DNA of 64,000 nucleotides from SABI01 sp963676605 (lineage in GTDB: Bacteria > Spirochaetota > Spirochaetia > Sphaerochaetales > Sphaerochaetaceae): assembly GCA_963676605.2 (NCBI GenBank), contig CAXXSP010000066.1, forward strand, positions 1-64,000, in the 5' to 3' direction. The notes beneath the pieces are model-generated. The model saw nothing but the letters and a program-made list of their open reading frames with translations. It was not told where the DNA came from and ran no database searches. Made by a program: the position numbers and the translations under genes. Positions 26,779 to 35,550 of the stretch are shown here, one piece after another (positions within the stretch are counted from its first letter, which is position 1; each line of letters starts with the position of its first letter).

Positions 26779-27668
26779 AGGAGGGCCTCCTTCTTTTCGA
26801 TATCGGCAAGGAGTTCAACTCTGCCCTTTGCATAACTGTCATCATCGATGGGAGCTCCATGCCAGGTGTTCTTTCCTTCCATGAAGGAAACGCCCTTACC
26901 CTTGACCGTCTTGTAGATCACGGCCTTCGGCCACACATCATCACTGTCGATCCAGGAGAAGGAATCGAGGATGCTCTTCATATCATGGCCGTCATAGGCT
27001 TCTGAACCGACGTTCCATCCGAAGGAGCGGAACTTGTCAGCGAGAGAGCCGAGAGGCATGATATCATCACTAGTACCGTCGAGCTGTACACCGTTGTAGT
27101 CGATCATGTAGACGAGCTTGTTCGGTTTGAACTTCGCCGCACTCATCATAGCTTCCCAGGTCTGTCCTTCATCAAGACAGCCTTCTCCGCTGAGAATGTA
27201 GGTGAAGTAGTCTGTATCGTTCACCTGTGAGGCAAGAGCCATTCCGACACCGATGGAGAGTCCGTGACCGAGAGCACCGGTCGACATATCGACACCGGGA
27301 GTCTTGTTCATTGACGGATGTCCCTGAAGGTGTGACCCGAGGGTTCTGAAACCGGGAAGATCCGATACAGGGAAGAAACCTCTGTGAGCAAGAATGGTAT
27401 AGAGGTTCATCGATGCGTGACCCTTACCGAGTATAAACCTGTCTCTGTCCTCATCCGAAGGGTTTTCCGGATTGACATTCATTCTGTTGAAATAGAGGGC
27501 TGTAGTCAGCTCTGCAGCTGATGAAGCGCCTCCCCAGTGGCCGGTCTGTCTGCTGTGAAGCACATCAAACATCTCAATTCGCAGGTTTGCAGCGAGAGCT
27601 GAGAGCTGAGTGGCATCAAGCGGTGAGAAGGGCTTGTTCTCTATGAGAGATTGAAGTTTTGAATTCAC
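26775..27668 (-). CDS. Transketolase, N-terminal subunit (operon 1)
   Basis: A 297-residue first half of a split transketolase that binds thiamine diphosphate. It starts with GTG at 27668 behind AAGGAG. Motifs: GHWGGASSAAELTTALYF, ILGKGHASMNLY, GALGHGLSIGVGMAL. The diphosphate motif reads SGEGCLDEGQTWEA, so the usual GDG is GEG, an unusual conservative change seen against the normal GDGESQEG in the second copy. A GntR-type operator candidate lies 23-34 bases upstream, and it heads the operon that runs to the LarA-like gene and possibly the regulator. Confidence 0.9.
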   Translation of the reverse strand: MNSKLQSLIENKPFSPLDATQLSALAANLRIEMFDVLHSRQTGHWGGASSAAELTTALYFNRMNVNPENPSDEDRDRFILGKGHASMNLYTILAHRGFFPVSDLPGFRTLGSHLQGHPSMNKTPGVDMSTGALGHGLSIGVGMALASQVNDTDYFTYILSGEGCLDEGQTWEAMMSAAKFKPNKLVYMIDYNGVQLDGTSDDIMPLGSLADKFRSFGWNVGSEAYDGHDMKSILDSFSWIDSDDVWPKAVIYKTVKGKGVSFMEGKNTWHGAPIDDDSYAKGRVELLADIEKKEALL

Positions 27669-27690
27669 CTTACACTCCTTACGTTTATAT

Positions 27691-27702
27691 CATTGTATAC
27701 TT
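27691..27702. promoter_or_regulatory. TTGTATAC box 1, candidate GntR operator
   Basis: CATTGTATACTT, a partial match to the palindrome ATTGTATACAAT found twice more in this intergenic region. It lies 23 bases upstream of the transketolase start, where a bound repressor would block transcription or elongation. Confidence 0.6.
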
Positions 27703-27836
27703 TAAGCGTTTCCAGTTTCCTGAAAACATAGGTAATCTACAATTTTTCACTCGTATTTTCCTGTTAATTCCATCTTTCAGATTCAGATACAGTGCAAAAC
27801 ACCGCCAAATACGAAGTGACTCCTGTATAGTCAACC

Positions 27837-27848
27837 ATTGTATACAAT
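27837..27848. promoter_or_regulatory. TTGTATAC box 2, perfect palindrome
   Basis: ATTGTATACAAT is a perfect 12-bp palindrome in the middle of the 417-bp divergent region between the transketolase operon and gntR. The rest of this region is AT-rich and I see no gene in it. FadR/GntR-FCD regulators often bind short palindromes of the TTGTATACAA kind, so the adjacent regulator is the likely ligand. Confidence 0.7.
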
Positions 27849-28045
27849 TTGTCAATACTCTTCATCTCAATTTCCTGATTATTCATTTTCAACCCATCCC
27901 CCCCCTTATATATCATAGGTAAAGAAAGGAACCTGCAGCACCTTATATATGGTACACAATAATACATCCTTTATATCTTATTCTATTATTAATAGTTACA
28001 TGTGATTCATAAATATTTTTCTGAGACTTCCATTTTCTCTGTTTT

Positions 28046-28057
28046 TTGTATACAATG
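28046..28057. promoter_or_regulatory. TTGTATAC box 3, candidate autoregulatory site
   Basis: TTGTATACAATG, 28 bases before the gntR ATG. It shares the core of box 2 and would fit autoregulation of the GntR gene. Confidence 0.65.
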
Positions 28058-28085
28058 AGAAATATAGAATGAAAAGGATACATGC

Positions 28086-28721
28086 ATGGCGCAGAAGATT
28101 ATAAAAGAAAGCCTGAGTGATAAAGTATACGCAACCATAAAAAGACAGATCCTGAGCGGAGAGCTGAAGGGAGGTATGCTTATAAGCGAAGAGAACCTTG
28201 CAAAAGAGTTCGGCGTATCGCGTACCCCCATCAGGGAAGCGATCAGGCGACTCAGCGAGTACGGACTCGTGATTATCAAACCACGATCCTATGCCATGGT
28301 ATATCAGGTAGACGATAAAGAGATAGCCGACATTGCAAAAGTGAGGCTCGCTCTTGAGGAGCTCACGATACAGTCACTGACTTCCGTGAATATTGAAAAG
28401 AATATAGAGAGACTCTCCCGTCTCGCTGCTGACTGTCAGTATTATATGAGCATCGGAAACCGTGCCGAAGTGTTCGTCAAGGACAGTGAATTTCACCTGG
28501 AGCTGGTCATGTGTACGGGAAACAACGCGCTGTACGATCTCTATGAGAGACTTGATGCGAAAGTGCAGCTGCTGAGAATCGCACAGAATCTCGACAGTGA
28601 TGACCTTCCCCAGATCATTGCACAGCACCTGCAGATTATCGATGCTATAAAGAACGGAAGAATGGCAGAAGGTCTCGATCTGATAAGAGAACATGTAGTC
28701 CACAGCTACCTCTCGAGGTAA
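28086..28721 (+). CDS. GntR-family transcriptional regulator (FCD type)
   Basis: A 211-residue regulator. The N-terminal winged helix spans residues 8-75 (YATIKRQILSGELKGGMLISEENLAKEFGVSRTPIREAIRRL in outline; SRTPIREA is the family hallmark). The C-terminal helical FCD ligand domain includes FHLELVMCTGNNALYDLYE and EHVVHSYLSR, with His residues able to bind a metal and organic acid. Divergent from the transketolase/LarA operon across three TTGTATAC boxes, so it probably controls that operon and itself. The ligand is not known. Confidence 0.92.
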   Translation: MAQKIIKESLSDKVYATIKRQILSGELKGGMLISEENLAKEFGVSRTPIREAIRRLSEYGLVIIKPRSYAMVYQVDDKEIADIAKVRLALEELTIQSLTSVNIEKNIERLSRLAADCQYYMSIGNRAEVFVKDSEFHLELVMCTGNNALYDLYERLDAKVQLLRIAQNLDSDDLPQIIAQHLQIIDAIKNGRMAEGLDLIREHVVHSYLSR

Positions 28722-28746
28722 TAAGCCTCCCCTCTCTTGCAACAAA

Positions 28747-28775
28747 CCCCTCACGCTCTGTGAGGGGTCTTCTTT
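28747..28775 (+). terminator. Terminator of gntR
   Basis: CCCCTCAC-GCTCT-GTGAGGGG, an 8-bp perfect stem with a 5-base loop, followed by TCTTCTTT, 25 bases after the gntR stop. Confidence 0.85.
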
Positions 28776-28779
28776 CAGT

Positions 28780-28823
28780 AACAAACACCCCCTTCCGGAT
28801 TGCTTGAATCAGACAGAAGGGGG
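28780..28823 (-). terminator. Probable terminator of the TRAP operon
   Basis: On the minus strand the arms 28816-28823 and 28788-28795 (CCCCCTTC with GAAGGGGG) enclose a 20-base loop and are followed by TGTTTGTT. It is 13 bases after the dctM stop and back to back with the gntR terminator. Confidence 0.65.
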
Positions 28824-28835
28824 CAAAGGGGGGAT

Positions 28836-30113
28836 CTATCCCATCATATTCGGCAGCCAGAGAACCAGCTGGGGAATATAGGTGATCGCGAATAGAACGA
28901 GGAGAAGCGGTATAAGGAACGGCAGGATCGCCTTGTACATCTTCTCGATTGAGATATTCGCCATCCTCGAACATATGAACAGGGATGTACCGACCGGTGG
29001 AGTCGCCAGACCGATCATCAGGTTCAGTACGATGACGACACCGAGGTGGACCGGATCAATATTGTAGGCACTCATCAGAGGGACGAGGAAGGGTACAGTG
29101 ATCGTAAGGACACTGAGTGCCTCCATAAACATACCGAGACCGAGGAATGCGAGGTTGATGATCAGAAGAATCAGGTAGGAGTTGTCTGTTATGCTTGTAA
29201 GGAACGATGCGATAGAGTTGGTAACACCAAGCATTGCAACAAGCCAGCTGAAACTCGCTGCTCCTGTAATGATGAACAGGATTGTTGCGGAGTCGATAGC
29301 TGCCGACTTCAGTTCCTTCCACACTGCCTTCAGTCCGAGTTCTCTGTAGACCAGAACACTCAGGATGAAGGAATAACCCACTGCAACGACAGCAGCTTCG
29401 GTAGGACTGAAGATACCGCCCCAGATACCACCGATGATGATCACCGGAGTAAGGAGTGAGAGGAGAGCTTCCTTCGTGGAAACCATGACTTCCTTCATAC
29501 TGAACTTGTGCTTCGGGTACCCGCGTTTCTCGCTGATGAAGAAAATGAGAACCATCGTGGTAAGTCCGAGGAGGAGACCGGGAAGAAAACCGCCCATGAA
29601 GAGCTTACCGACTGATACTTCAGCCATCATACCATAGACAACCATCGGCACACTCGGAGGAATGATCGGTCCGACCGTCGCTGATGCAACGGTAACAGCT
29701 GCGCTGAAGTCGGAGTCGAAACCCTCTTCTTCCATAGCCTGAATCTCGATCTGTCCAAGACCGCCTGCGTCTGCGACAGCTGATCCGCTCATGCCGCTGA
29801 AGATAATCGATGCGACAACGTTTGCATGACCAAGACCACCGGGGATCGCACTGACCCATGCCGATGCTGCTCTGAAGATTCTTTTTGTAATACTCCCTGT
29901 ATTCATCAGCTTCGCTGCGAGAATGAAGAAGGGTATTGCAAGAAGAGTATAAGAATTGGCTGACCCGATCATTCTATGGATGATAGCAACGATTGAGAAC
30001 TGATGAGTCAGGACGACTGTCATGATTGCGGAGAAGGAAAGCGAGATCGCGATAGGTACCCCGCCCACCATGAAGAGGGCAAACAGAACTAAAAGAACGA
30101 TACCTACACTCAT
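28836..30113 (-). CDS. dctM: TRAP transporter large permease, DctM
   Basis: A 425-residue membrane protein with about 12 segments. DctM features: SANSYTLLAIPFFILAAKLMNTG, NVVASIIFSGMSGSAVADAGGLG and TVGPIIPPSVPMVVYG, all family hallmarks. It overlaps dctQ by four bases and uses a sodium or proton gradient with DctP and DctQ for carboxylate or acid-sugar uptake. Confidence 0.95.
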   Translation of the reverse strand: MSVGIVLLVLFALFMVGGVPIAISLSFSAIMTVVLTHQFSIVAIIHRMIGSANSYTLLAIPFFILAAKLMNTGSITKRIFRAASAWVSAIPGGLGHANVVASIIFSGMSGSAVADAGGLGQIEIQAMEEEGFDSDFSAAVTVASATVGPIIPPSVPMVVYGMMAEVSVGKLFMGGFLPGLLLGLTTMVLIFFISEKRGYPKHKFSMKEVMVSTKEALLSLLTPVIIIGGIWGGIFSPTEAAVVAVGYSFILSVLVYRELGLKAVWKELKSAAIDSATILFIITGAASFSWLVAMLGVTNSIASFLTSITDNSYLILLIINLAFLGLGMFMEALSVLTITVPFLVPLMSAYNIDPVHLGVVIVLNLMIGLATPPVGTSLFICSRMANISIEKMYKAILPFLIPLLLVLFAITYIPQLVLWLPNMMG

Positions 30114-30598
30114 TTCGTTCCTCCTTTATATTCGTTTCTCATACGGAGTACACGGTACAGTACATGTATGAAAGCAGGGAAGGCTGCGATGGGGAATGAG
30201 AGGTAAAAAACACCTTTCGTCAGTGGGATCGTATTGTACTTCTGACCCATAGTCTTCATAGCGACTGCCCATCCGTTGATTACAACAAGAACCAGGAATA
30301 CGAGAATGATGATATTGATTACCTGCTTCCAGTAGTACTGAACCTTGGGCGGCATCTTATCGACTATCATATTGATCGCGATATGTTCGTGGTTTTTGAA
30401 TGCCATTGCCGTACCGAGAAAGATCATCCAGGCAAATGCCACGATCGAAAGTTCGTAACTCCATTCAAGAGGACTTCCAAGTACATATCGGAAGAAGACT
30501 CCAACGAGAGTGAGGATGGAGAGGACACTCATCAGAATACCTGAGATTGTACTCGTCACATCATCGAGAATACGGCTGAGCCGTTCCAGAAATTTCAT
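30110..30598 (-). CDS. dctQ: TRAP transporter small permease, DctQ
   Basis: A 162-residue protein with four membrane segments and the DctQ motif WSYELSIVAFAWMIFLGTAMAFKNHEHIAINM. It sits between dctP and dctM. Confidence 0.92.
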   Translation of the reverse strand: MKFLERLSRILDDVTSTISGILMSVLSILTLVGVFFRYVLGSPLEWSYELSIVAFAWMIFLGTAMAFKNHEHIAINMIVDKMPPKVQYYWKQVINIIILVFLVLVVINGWAVAMKTMGQKYNTIPLTKGVFYLSFPIAAFPAFIHVLYRVLRMRNEYKGGTK

Positions 30599-30669
30599 AG
30601 ATTTCCCCCTTTAGATACGATGAAGGACCCGAAGCGAGTCCTTCACCGTACACTATACTACAGTTTTGC

Positions 30670-31668
30670 TTACTGTGCAGCTGCAATGACCTTGTCCATG
30701 AGGTCCTTGCCGAATTTGGGCTCGAACTGCTTGTAGACAGAAGCGGTAGCTTCAACAAACGGCTTGGTGTCGGGCCGTGAGACCTGCATGCCGTTGGCCT
30801 CAAGTTCTGCGAGCATTGAATCTTCAGCATCGCGGACCATCTTTCTGTGGACTGCGCCGAATTTTTTTGCTGCAGAGGCGATGAGTTCCTGGTTCTCAGG
30901 AGACATCTTGTTCCATACATCTTCGCTGACCATGAATACGAGAGCTTCGTACTTGTGACCGGTGAGAGAGATGTAGTCCTGAACTTCGTCGAATTTCGCA
31001 GCATAGATGTTTGCGATCGGGTTTTCCTGACCGTCGAAGGCACCCTGTGAAAGAGCGAGATAGAGTTCAGAGAAAGCGAACGGAGCGGGCTTCGCACCGA
31101 GAGCCTTGAAGATAGCAAGGGTCATGTCGTTCTCAGGAGTTCTGAGCTTGATGCCCTGGAGGTCTGCCGGCTTCTCGATCGGGCGGACTGAGTTCGTGAT
31201 CTGACGGAATCCGTTCTCCCAGTAGGCGAGAGGATGGAGACCCTGTGCGGGGAGTGATGCGAGCACTTCCATACCGATATCACTGTCGAGTACCTGGTCG
31301 ACCTTCTCGTATGAAGAGAAAAGGAAGGGAAGTTCGAATACAGCAACCTTCGGTTCGTACTTTGCGACAACACCGACAGCGTTGATTGTCATGTCGAGTG
31401 AACCCATTGATGTCATTTCTGCCATTTCAGGGTCGGTTCCGAGCATTTCTGCAGGGAAGAGTTCGATCTTGACCATGCCGTCTGACTCTTCTTCCACATA
31501 CGCGGCGAACTGTTCAGCAGCAAGGTGTCTCGGGTTTGTAGTCGGGCTACCGTAACCGAGTCTGTAGGTGACAGGGCCAGCAGCTTCCTGATCTCCCTGA
31601 GCGAATACGCTGGTCATAGAGACCATGAGCAGTGATACGATAAGTACCAGTGTTAAAGTTCTTTTCAT
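30670..31668 (-). CDS. dctP: TRAP transporter solute-binding protein, DctP
   Basis: A 332-residue periplasmic receptor with a signal peptide (MKRTLTLVLIVSLLMVSMTSVFAQG). The DctP/TAXI-type binding fold shows in YGSPTTNPRHLAAEQF, IELFPAEMLGTDPEMAEM, and LRTPENDMTLAIFKALGAKPAPFAFSELYLAL. The conserved Arg in LRTPEN normally binds the ligand carboxylate. It lies between an SDR gene and the permease genes. Uptake of a sugar acid is likely given the neighbours, but the ligand is not determined. Confidence 0.93.
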   Translation of the reverse strand: MKRTLTLVLIVSLLMVSMTSVFAQGDQEAAGPVTYRLGYGSPTTNPRHLAAEQFAAYVEEESDGMVKIELFPAEMLGTDPEMAEMTSMGSLDMTINAVGVVAKYEPKVAVFELPFLFSSYEKVDQVLDSDIGMEVLASLPAQGLHPLAYWENGFRQITNSVRPIEKPADLQGIKLRTPENDMTLAIFKALGAKPAPFAFSELYLALSQGAFDGQENPIANIYAAKFDEVQDYISLTGHKYEALVFMVSEDVWNKMSPENQELIASAAKKFGAVHRKMVRDAEDSMLAELEANGMQVSRPDTKPFVEATASVYKQFEPKFGKDLMDKVIAAAQ

Positions 31669-31717
31669 AATAGAACCCTCCTTTGTGTTTTATTAAAGAC
31701 AGTGCCGAAGCACTGTA

Positions 31718-32473
31718 TTAATCCATGTGTGATCCACCGTTGATATCGATGTCTTCTCCGGTTATGTAACCGGCCTCTTCAGAAGCAAGGAATGCGACGG
31801 TGAAAGCGATCTCTTTGGTGGTTCCGGGGCGCTTCATCGGAATCGTCTCCCAGATCGCACGTTCTTTCTCGTCGCTGAGACCCTTACGGATATCGGTGGC
31901 GATAAGACCGGGACAGACTGAGTTGACTGTGATGCCCTGCTCAACGACTTCACGGGCAAGTGCCTTGGAGAAGCCGAGGATACCGGCCTTTGCGGCCGAG
32001 TAGTGAGAACCGCCGTAAACGCCTCCTCCTCTCTTACCTGAAACAGAAGAAAGGTTGACGATTCTTCCGTAGTTGTTCTTGGCCATGACAGGGATAACTG
32101 CCTGGGAACAGAGGAATGTACCGTTCAGGTTTACAGCAATGATCTTGTTGAAATCATTGATTGTCATATCAGCAGTGGTGATCGGCTGTGTGATACCTGC
32201 ATTGTTCACCAGGACGTCGATCTTTCCGAGCTTCTCGACAACGGTGTCAACCATTGCCTTGACTGAATCGGGATCAGTGACGTTCAGGGAGACTGCGAGC
32301 GCCTTTCCACCGTCAGCCTCGATAGCCTTGGCTGCAGCCTGAGCTCCTTCGAGGTTCATATCAGCGATCACAACTGTTGCTCCGAGGGAAGCGAAGTAGT
32401 TTGCTGTCTCACGTCCTATTCCCCTTTCGGAACCGGCGCCTGTTACAATAACAACTCTATTATCGAAATTCAT
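31718..32473 (-). CDS. Short-chain dehydrogenase/reductase
   Basis: A 251-residue classical SDR: TGAGSERGIGRE at the cofactor site, NNAG near residue 90, catalytic Ser in NLSSVSGKRG and YSAAK near residue 160. FabG-like in form, but the operon (split transketolase plus TRAP transporter) indicates oxidation of an imported sugar or sugar acid. It overlaps the transketolase subunit stop by one base. Confidence 0.9.
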   Translation of the reverse strand: MNFDNRVVIVTGAGSERGIGRETANYFASLGATVVIADMNLEGAQAAAKAIEADGGKALAVSLNVTDPDSVKAMVDTVVEKLGKIDVLVNNAGITQPITTADMTINDFNKIIAVNLNGTFLCSQAVIPVMAKNNYGRIVNLSSVSGKRGGGVYGGSHYSAAKAGILGFSKALAREVVEQGITVNSVCPGLIATDIRKGLSDEKERAIWETIPMKRPGTTKEIAFTVAFLASEEAGYITGEDIDINGGSHMD

Positions 32474-33402
32474 TATTTTTCCTCCATCATGTTCTTAGCC
32501 TGGTCGACGATATGAGCAACGCTCACTCCGTTTGCCTTGAGCAGTTCTTCGTAAGGACCTGACTCACCGAAGCGGTCTCTCACTCCCATTCTGAAGAGCT
32601 TTCCTTTACCGTATTCTGCAACCACTTCAGCAACTGCGCTGCCGAGGCCGTTGATGATACTGTGGTCCTCAACCGTGATCAGCTTGCCGCAGGTATCGAT
32701 AGCGTCCTTGACTGCATCCTCATCAAGAGGCTTCACTGTGTGGAAGTCCACAAGACGGGCCTTGATGCCTTCAGCATTCAGCTGCTTTGCAGCTTCAAGA
32801 GCGAAGCTCATGATATCTCCTGTTGCCAGGATTGCGATATCATCGCCTTCTACGAGGGTGTTCGCCTTACCGATGGTGAGGGAAACGTTCTCGTCATAGA
32901 CGTACGGGATGGGGTCACGGGTGAATCTCATATAGACAGGTCCGTGCATCTTCACTGCTTCCCTGATCAGGTTCCGTGCAGAGTAGTAGTCTGCGGGAGC
33001 AATGACAGTCATGTTCGGAAGTGTTCTCATCACGCCGAGGTCCTCGATCGACTGGTGGGAGGCACCGTCGTTGGCAGGAGTGAATCCACCGTGTGAACAC
33101 ATGACTTTCACGTTCAGGTTGGGGTAGCAGGCTTCCTGTCTGATCTGCTCGATCATTCTCAGGGATCCGAATACCGCATAGGTTGAAACGATGGGGATCT
33201 TGCCGAGTGTGGCGAGACCGGCGGCAACGCCTGCAGCGTTCTGCTCTGCAATACCGACGTTGACGTGGTTCATGGGATACTGCTCTTTAAAGGGAACAGT
33301 CTTACAGGACTTACCGATGTCAGCATCAATCACGTAGAGCTCAGGGAACTCCTTCACAAGTTCAAGAATTTCATCACCAAAAGATTCTCTTAACGCTTTC
33401 AT
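32473..33402 (-). CDS. Transketolase, C-terminal subunit (operon 2)
   Basis: A 309-residue second half of a split transketolase, with HVNVGIAEQNAAGVAAGLA, SHGGFTPANDGASHQSIEDLGVMR and TVEDHSIINGLGSAVAEV. It overlaps the N-terminal subunit by four bases. It is clearly homologous to the operon 1 copy but not recently duplicated. Confidence 0.9.
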   Translation of the reverse strand: MKALRESFGDEILELVKEFPELYVIDADIGKSCKTVPFKEQYPMNHVNVGIAEQNAAGVAAGLATLGKIPIVSTYAVFGSLRMIEQIRQEACYPNLNVKVMCSHGGFTPANDGASHQSIEDLGVMRTLPNMTVIAPADYYSARNLIREAVKMHGPVYMRFTRDPIPYVYDENVSLTIGKANTLVEGDDIAILATGDIMSFALEAAKQLNAEGIKARLVDFHTVKPLDEDAVKDAIDTCGKLITVEDHSIINGLGSAVAEVVAEYGKGKLFRMGVRDRFGESGPYEELLKANGVSVAHIVDQAKNMMEEK

Positions 33403-34238
33403 TTGATATCCCCTTCTTCAATTTCCTTCATTGCCTGGTTGAACAGTTCTTCGTTCGGAGCCTGTCCGTGCCAGATGGGAACGTCTTCCATGTAGGAGAC
33501 ACCTTTACCCTTGGTGGTATTGGCAACGATCACCTGAGGTCTGTCAGCCTTCTTCTTTCTGATATCATCAAGTGCATCGAGGATCTCGGCGACATCGTGT
33601 CCGTTGATGTTATAGGTATCACAGCCGAAAGCCTTGAACTTGCCTTCGATATCCTGTACGGGCATGATCTCTTCACAGAAACCGTCATTCTGAATTCTGT
33701 TCTTGTCGAGGAAGATAACAAGGTTGCCCAGCTCATACTTCGCTGCTGCTTCAACTGCTTCCCAGACCTGCCCTTCCTGGCTTTCACCGTCACCGACGAG
33801 TGTAAACACTCTGGCGGGAGAGTTGTCTCTCTTGAGACCGATCGCCATACCGACTGCAGTGGAGATCCCCTGTCCGAGAGAACCGGTGGAGATGTCGACT
33901 CCGGGAGTCTTCTTCATATCAGGGTGACCCTGAAGGATCGAACCGAACTTTCTCAGGTTATAGATCTCACTCTTGTCCATGTACCCTTTCAGGATGAGAG
34001 AAGAGTAGAGAATGGGACAGACATGACCCTTTGAAAGAACGAATCTGTCTCTGTCTGCTTTCTTGGGATCAGTGGGATCCACATTCATCTCTGAAAAATA
34101 GAGAGATGCCATGATCTCAGCTGCTGAGAATGACCCGCCCGGGTGTCCTGACTGAGCTGTATAGATCATCGTCAGGGCTGTCTTTCGTAATTCTTTCGCC
34201 TTTCCTTTCAGGAACTGCACTAATTCATCACGTTCCAC
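33399..34238 (-). CDS. Transketolase, N-terminal subunit (operon 2)
   Basis: A 279-residue thiamine diphosphate-binding half, with TAQSGHPGGSFSAAEIMASLYF, VLSKGHVCPILYSSL and the intact motif VGDGESQEGQVWEAVEAAAKYELGNL. It heads the six-gene leftward operon tkt-tkt-SDR-dctP-dctQ-dctM. A 14-bp box shared with the rpiR promoter region lies about 100 bases upstream. Confidence 0.91.
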   Translation of the reverse strand: MERDELVQFLKGKAKELRKTALTMIYTAQSGHPGGSFSAAEIMASLYFSEMNVDPTDPKKADRDRFVLSKGHVCPILYSSLILKGYMDKSEIYNLRKFGSILQGHPDMKKTPGVDISTGSLGQGISTAVGMAIGLKRDNSPARVFTLVGDGESQEGQVWEAVEAAAKYELGNLVIFLDKNRIQNDGFCEEIMPVQDIEGKFKAFGCDTYNINGHDVAEILDALDDIRKKKADRPQVIVANTTKGKGVSYMEDVPIWHGQAPNEELFNQAMKEIEEGDIK

Positions 34239-34340
34239 TGTGTTATACCTCTTGTTTAACTATTGCCGATAGATTCATCAAGGACGTATCCGTGTTATCG
34301 AATCTAGGTACTACTCTAAGGGTAGATATTTCATCTGTCA

Positions 34341-34354
34341 AGAAAAATTTTTCA
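34341..34354. promoter_or_regulatory. Candidate RpiR operator upstream of the TRAP operon
   Basis: AGAAAAATTTTTCA matches the perfect palindrome at 35434-35447 in 13 of 14 positions. It is 103 bases upstream of the transketolase start. A looser TGAAA-N4-TTTCA repeat lies close by at 34372-34385. AT-richness raises the chance-match risk. Confidence 0.55.
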
Positions 34355-34394
34355 TTATTTTTTTTTAAATTTGAAATCTGTTTCATGAGTCTTT

Positions 34395-34430
34395 ATAAAT
34401 AAATAGAAAAACCCCCGAAAATTTGGGGTT
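34395..34430 (-). terminator. Terminator of rpiR
   Basis: On the minus strand AACCCC (34425-34430) pairs with GGGGTT (34410-34415 region) around an AT-rich loop and is followed by TTTCTATTTATTT. It lies about 85 bases after the rpiR stop. Confidence 0.7.
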
Positions 34431-34512
34431 TAAGAGCGTTTTTACGTGAAAATCGAGATATTAACGATGTAACGACATTTCATAAAAGAAGAGTTTTTAT
34501 GAATCTTGTTTC

Positions 34513-35373
34513 TTATTTTTTCACACGTTTGATACTGAGAAGCTTTGCAATCTCCTCGCGGAAATCACCAAGTTCTTCCTTCTTTATGATGGAGAGTGCG
34601 GCGTGAATGGCGGAGACGACATTCAGTTCACAGATACGTGCCGAAAGGGTGTCAGAGAAGTAGGGATGATTCGATACTCCGGTATGGAGGGTTATATCAA
34701 GGTAGCGTGTGAGGGGTGCTCCCGTGATTCCTACGAAGCCGATAGTCGTGAGTTTCCTGTCATGTGCCAGCTTGATGGTCTCATAGACATTCCGGCTCAT
34801 ACCGCTGTGACTGAAGCCGCAGACCACCGCGTTGTCATCCGGATTGAGATGAGAAACGGCCAGAATCTGAAAGAACGGGTCTTCTATCAGGCGGGCAGGA
34901 ATCCCCAGCTGAAGAAAGGCATCATAGGCGGCACGGGCAGTCGAACCGGACCCTCCTTCCCCGATGATAATGACCGCGGAGGCTTCGTTGATATAATGCA
35001 CAGCCCTCTCAAGCGCTTCATCATCAAGAACAGCCAGGGTCTCGTCCATGCTGTTCTTATTGAAATTGAAGGATTTCTGTTTGATCATGGCAATCGATTC
35101 ATTGCTGTCCACTTCGTACCAGTTCGCAGTCGGACTGATCAGTTCGTGCTTGAGATGCATGCGGAATTCCACGAAACTCTTGTATCCGATGGAACGGCAG
35201 AACCTGACGACGGTCGCAGCGCTCGTTCCAGTCACCTCCGCAAGGCCCTGTGAGGTGACATCCCCCATCACCTGATGATTCTCGATGATATAATCCGCGA
35301 TCCGCTTCTCCGCATTGCTGAGCAGGTGGTAGTGATGATTGATCCGGGTAATGCTGATGAGGGTATGTTTCAT
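34513..35373 (-). CDS. RpiR-family transcriptional regulator (HTH plus SIS domain)
   Basis: I start it at 35373 (MKHTLISITRINHHYHLLSNAEKR), where AAGGAGAC lies nine bases upstream. The N-terminal helix-turn-helix includes DVTSQGLAEVTGTSAATVVRFCRSIGY. The C-terminal SIS domain (from about residue 110) has VIIGEGGSGSTARAAYDAFLQLG and VVCGFSHSGMSRNVYETI, which should bind a sugar phosphate. It lies between the TRAP/transketolase operon and a divergent dehydrogenase, with matching palindromic boxes on both sides, so it probably controls both. Confidence 0.92.
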   Translation of the reverse strand: MKHTLISITRINHHYHLLSNAEKRIADYIIENHQVMGDVTSQGLAEVTGTSAATVVRFCRSIGYKSFVEFRMHLKHELISPTANWYEVDSNESIAMIKQKSFNFNKNSMDETLAVLDDEALERAVHYINEASAVIIIGEGGSGSTARAAYDAFLQLGIPARLIEDPFFQILAVSHLNPDDNAVVCGFSHSGMSRNVYETIKLAHDRKLTTIGFVGITGAPLTRYLDITLHTGVSNHPYFSDTLSARICELNVVSAIHAALSIIKKEELGDFREEIAKLLSIKRVKK

Positions 35374-35433
35374 AAGTTTCGTCTCCTTGCATCGGGTATC
35401 ATACACTACTTTTCAAGTTTTTTTTAGTTTTTT

Positions 35434-35447
35434 TGAAAAATTTTTCA
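35434..35447. promoter_or_regulatory. Perfect palindrome TGAAAAATTTTTCA, candidate RpiR operator
   Basis: A 14-bp perfect palindrome in the divergent region, 60 bases upstream of rpiR and about 100 bases upstream of the D-2-hydroxyacid dehydrogenase gene. A TTTTCA-spacer-TGAAAA pair also flanks it. Position fits control of both genes. Confidence 0.6.
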
Positions 35448-35550
35448 TCCCCGCCTCTTGAGTCATGCTGATTTACCTGATACAGTACCCTTGCCGATAA
35501 TAATTTATCAATATCCTCAGAATCGAACAAGGCTCGCATGAAGGAGATAT

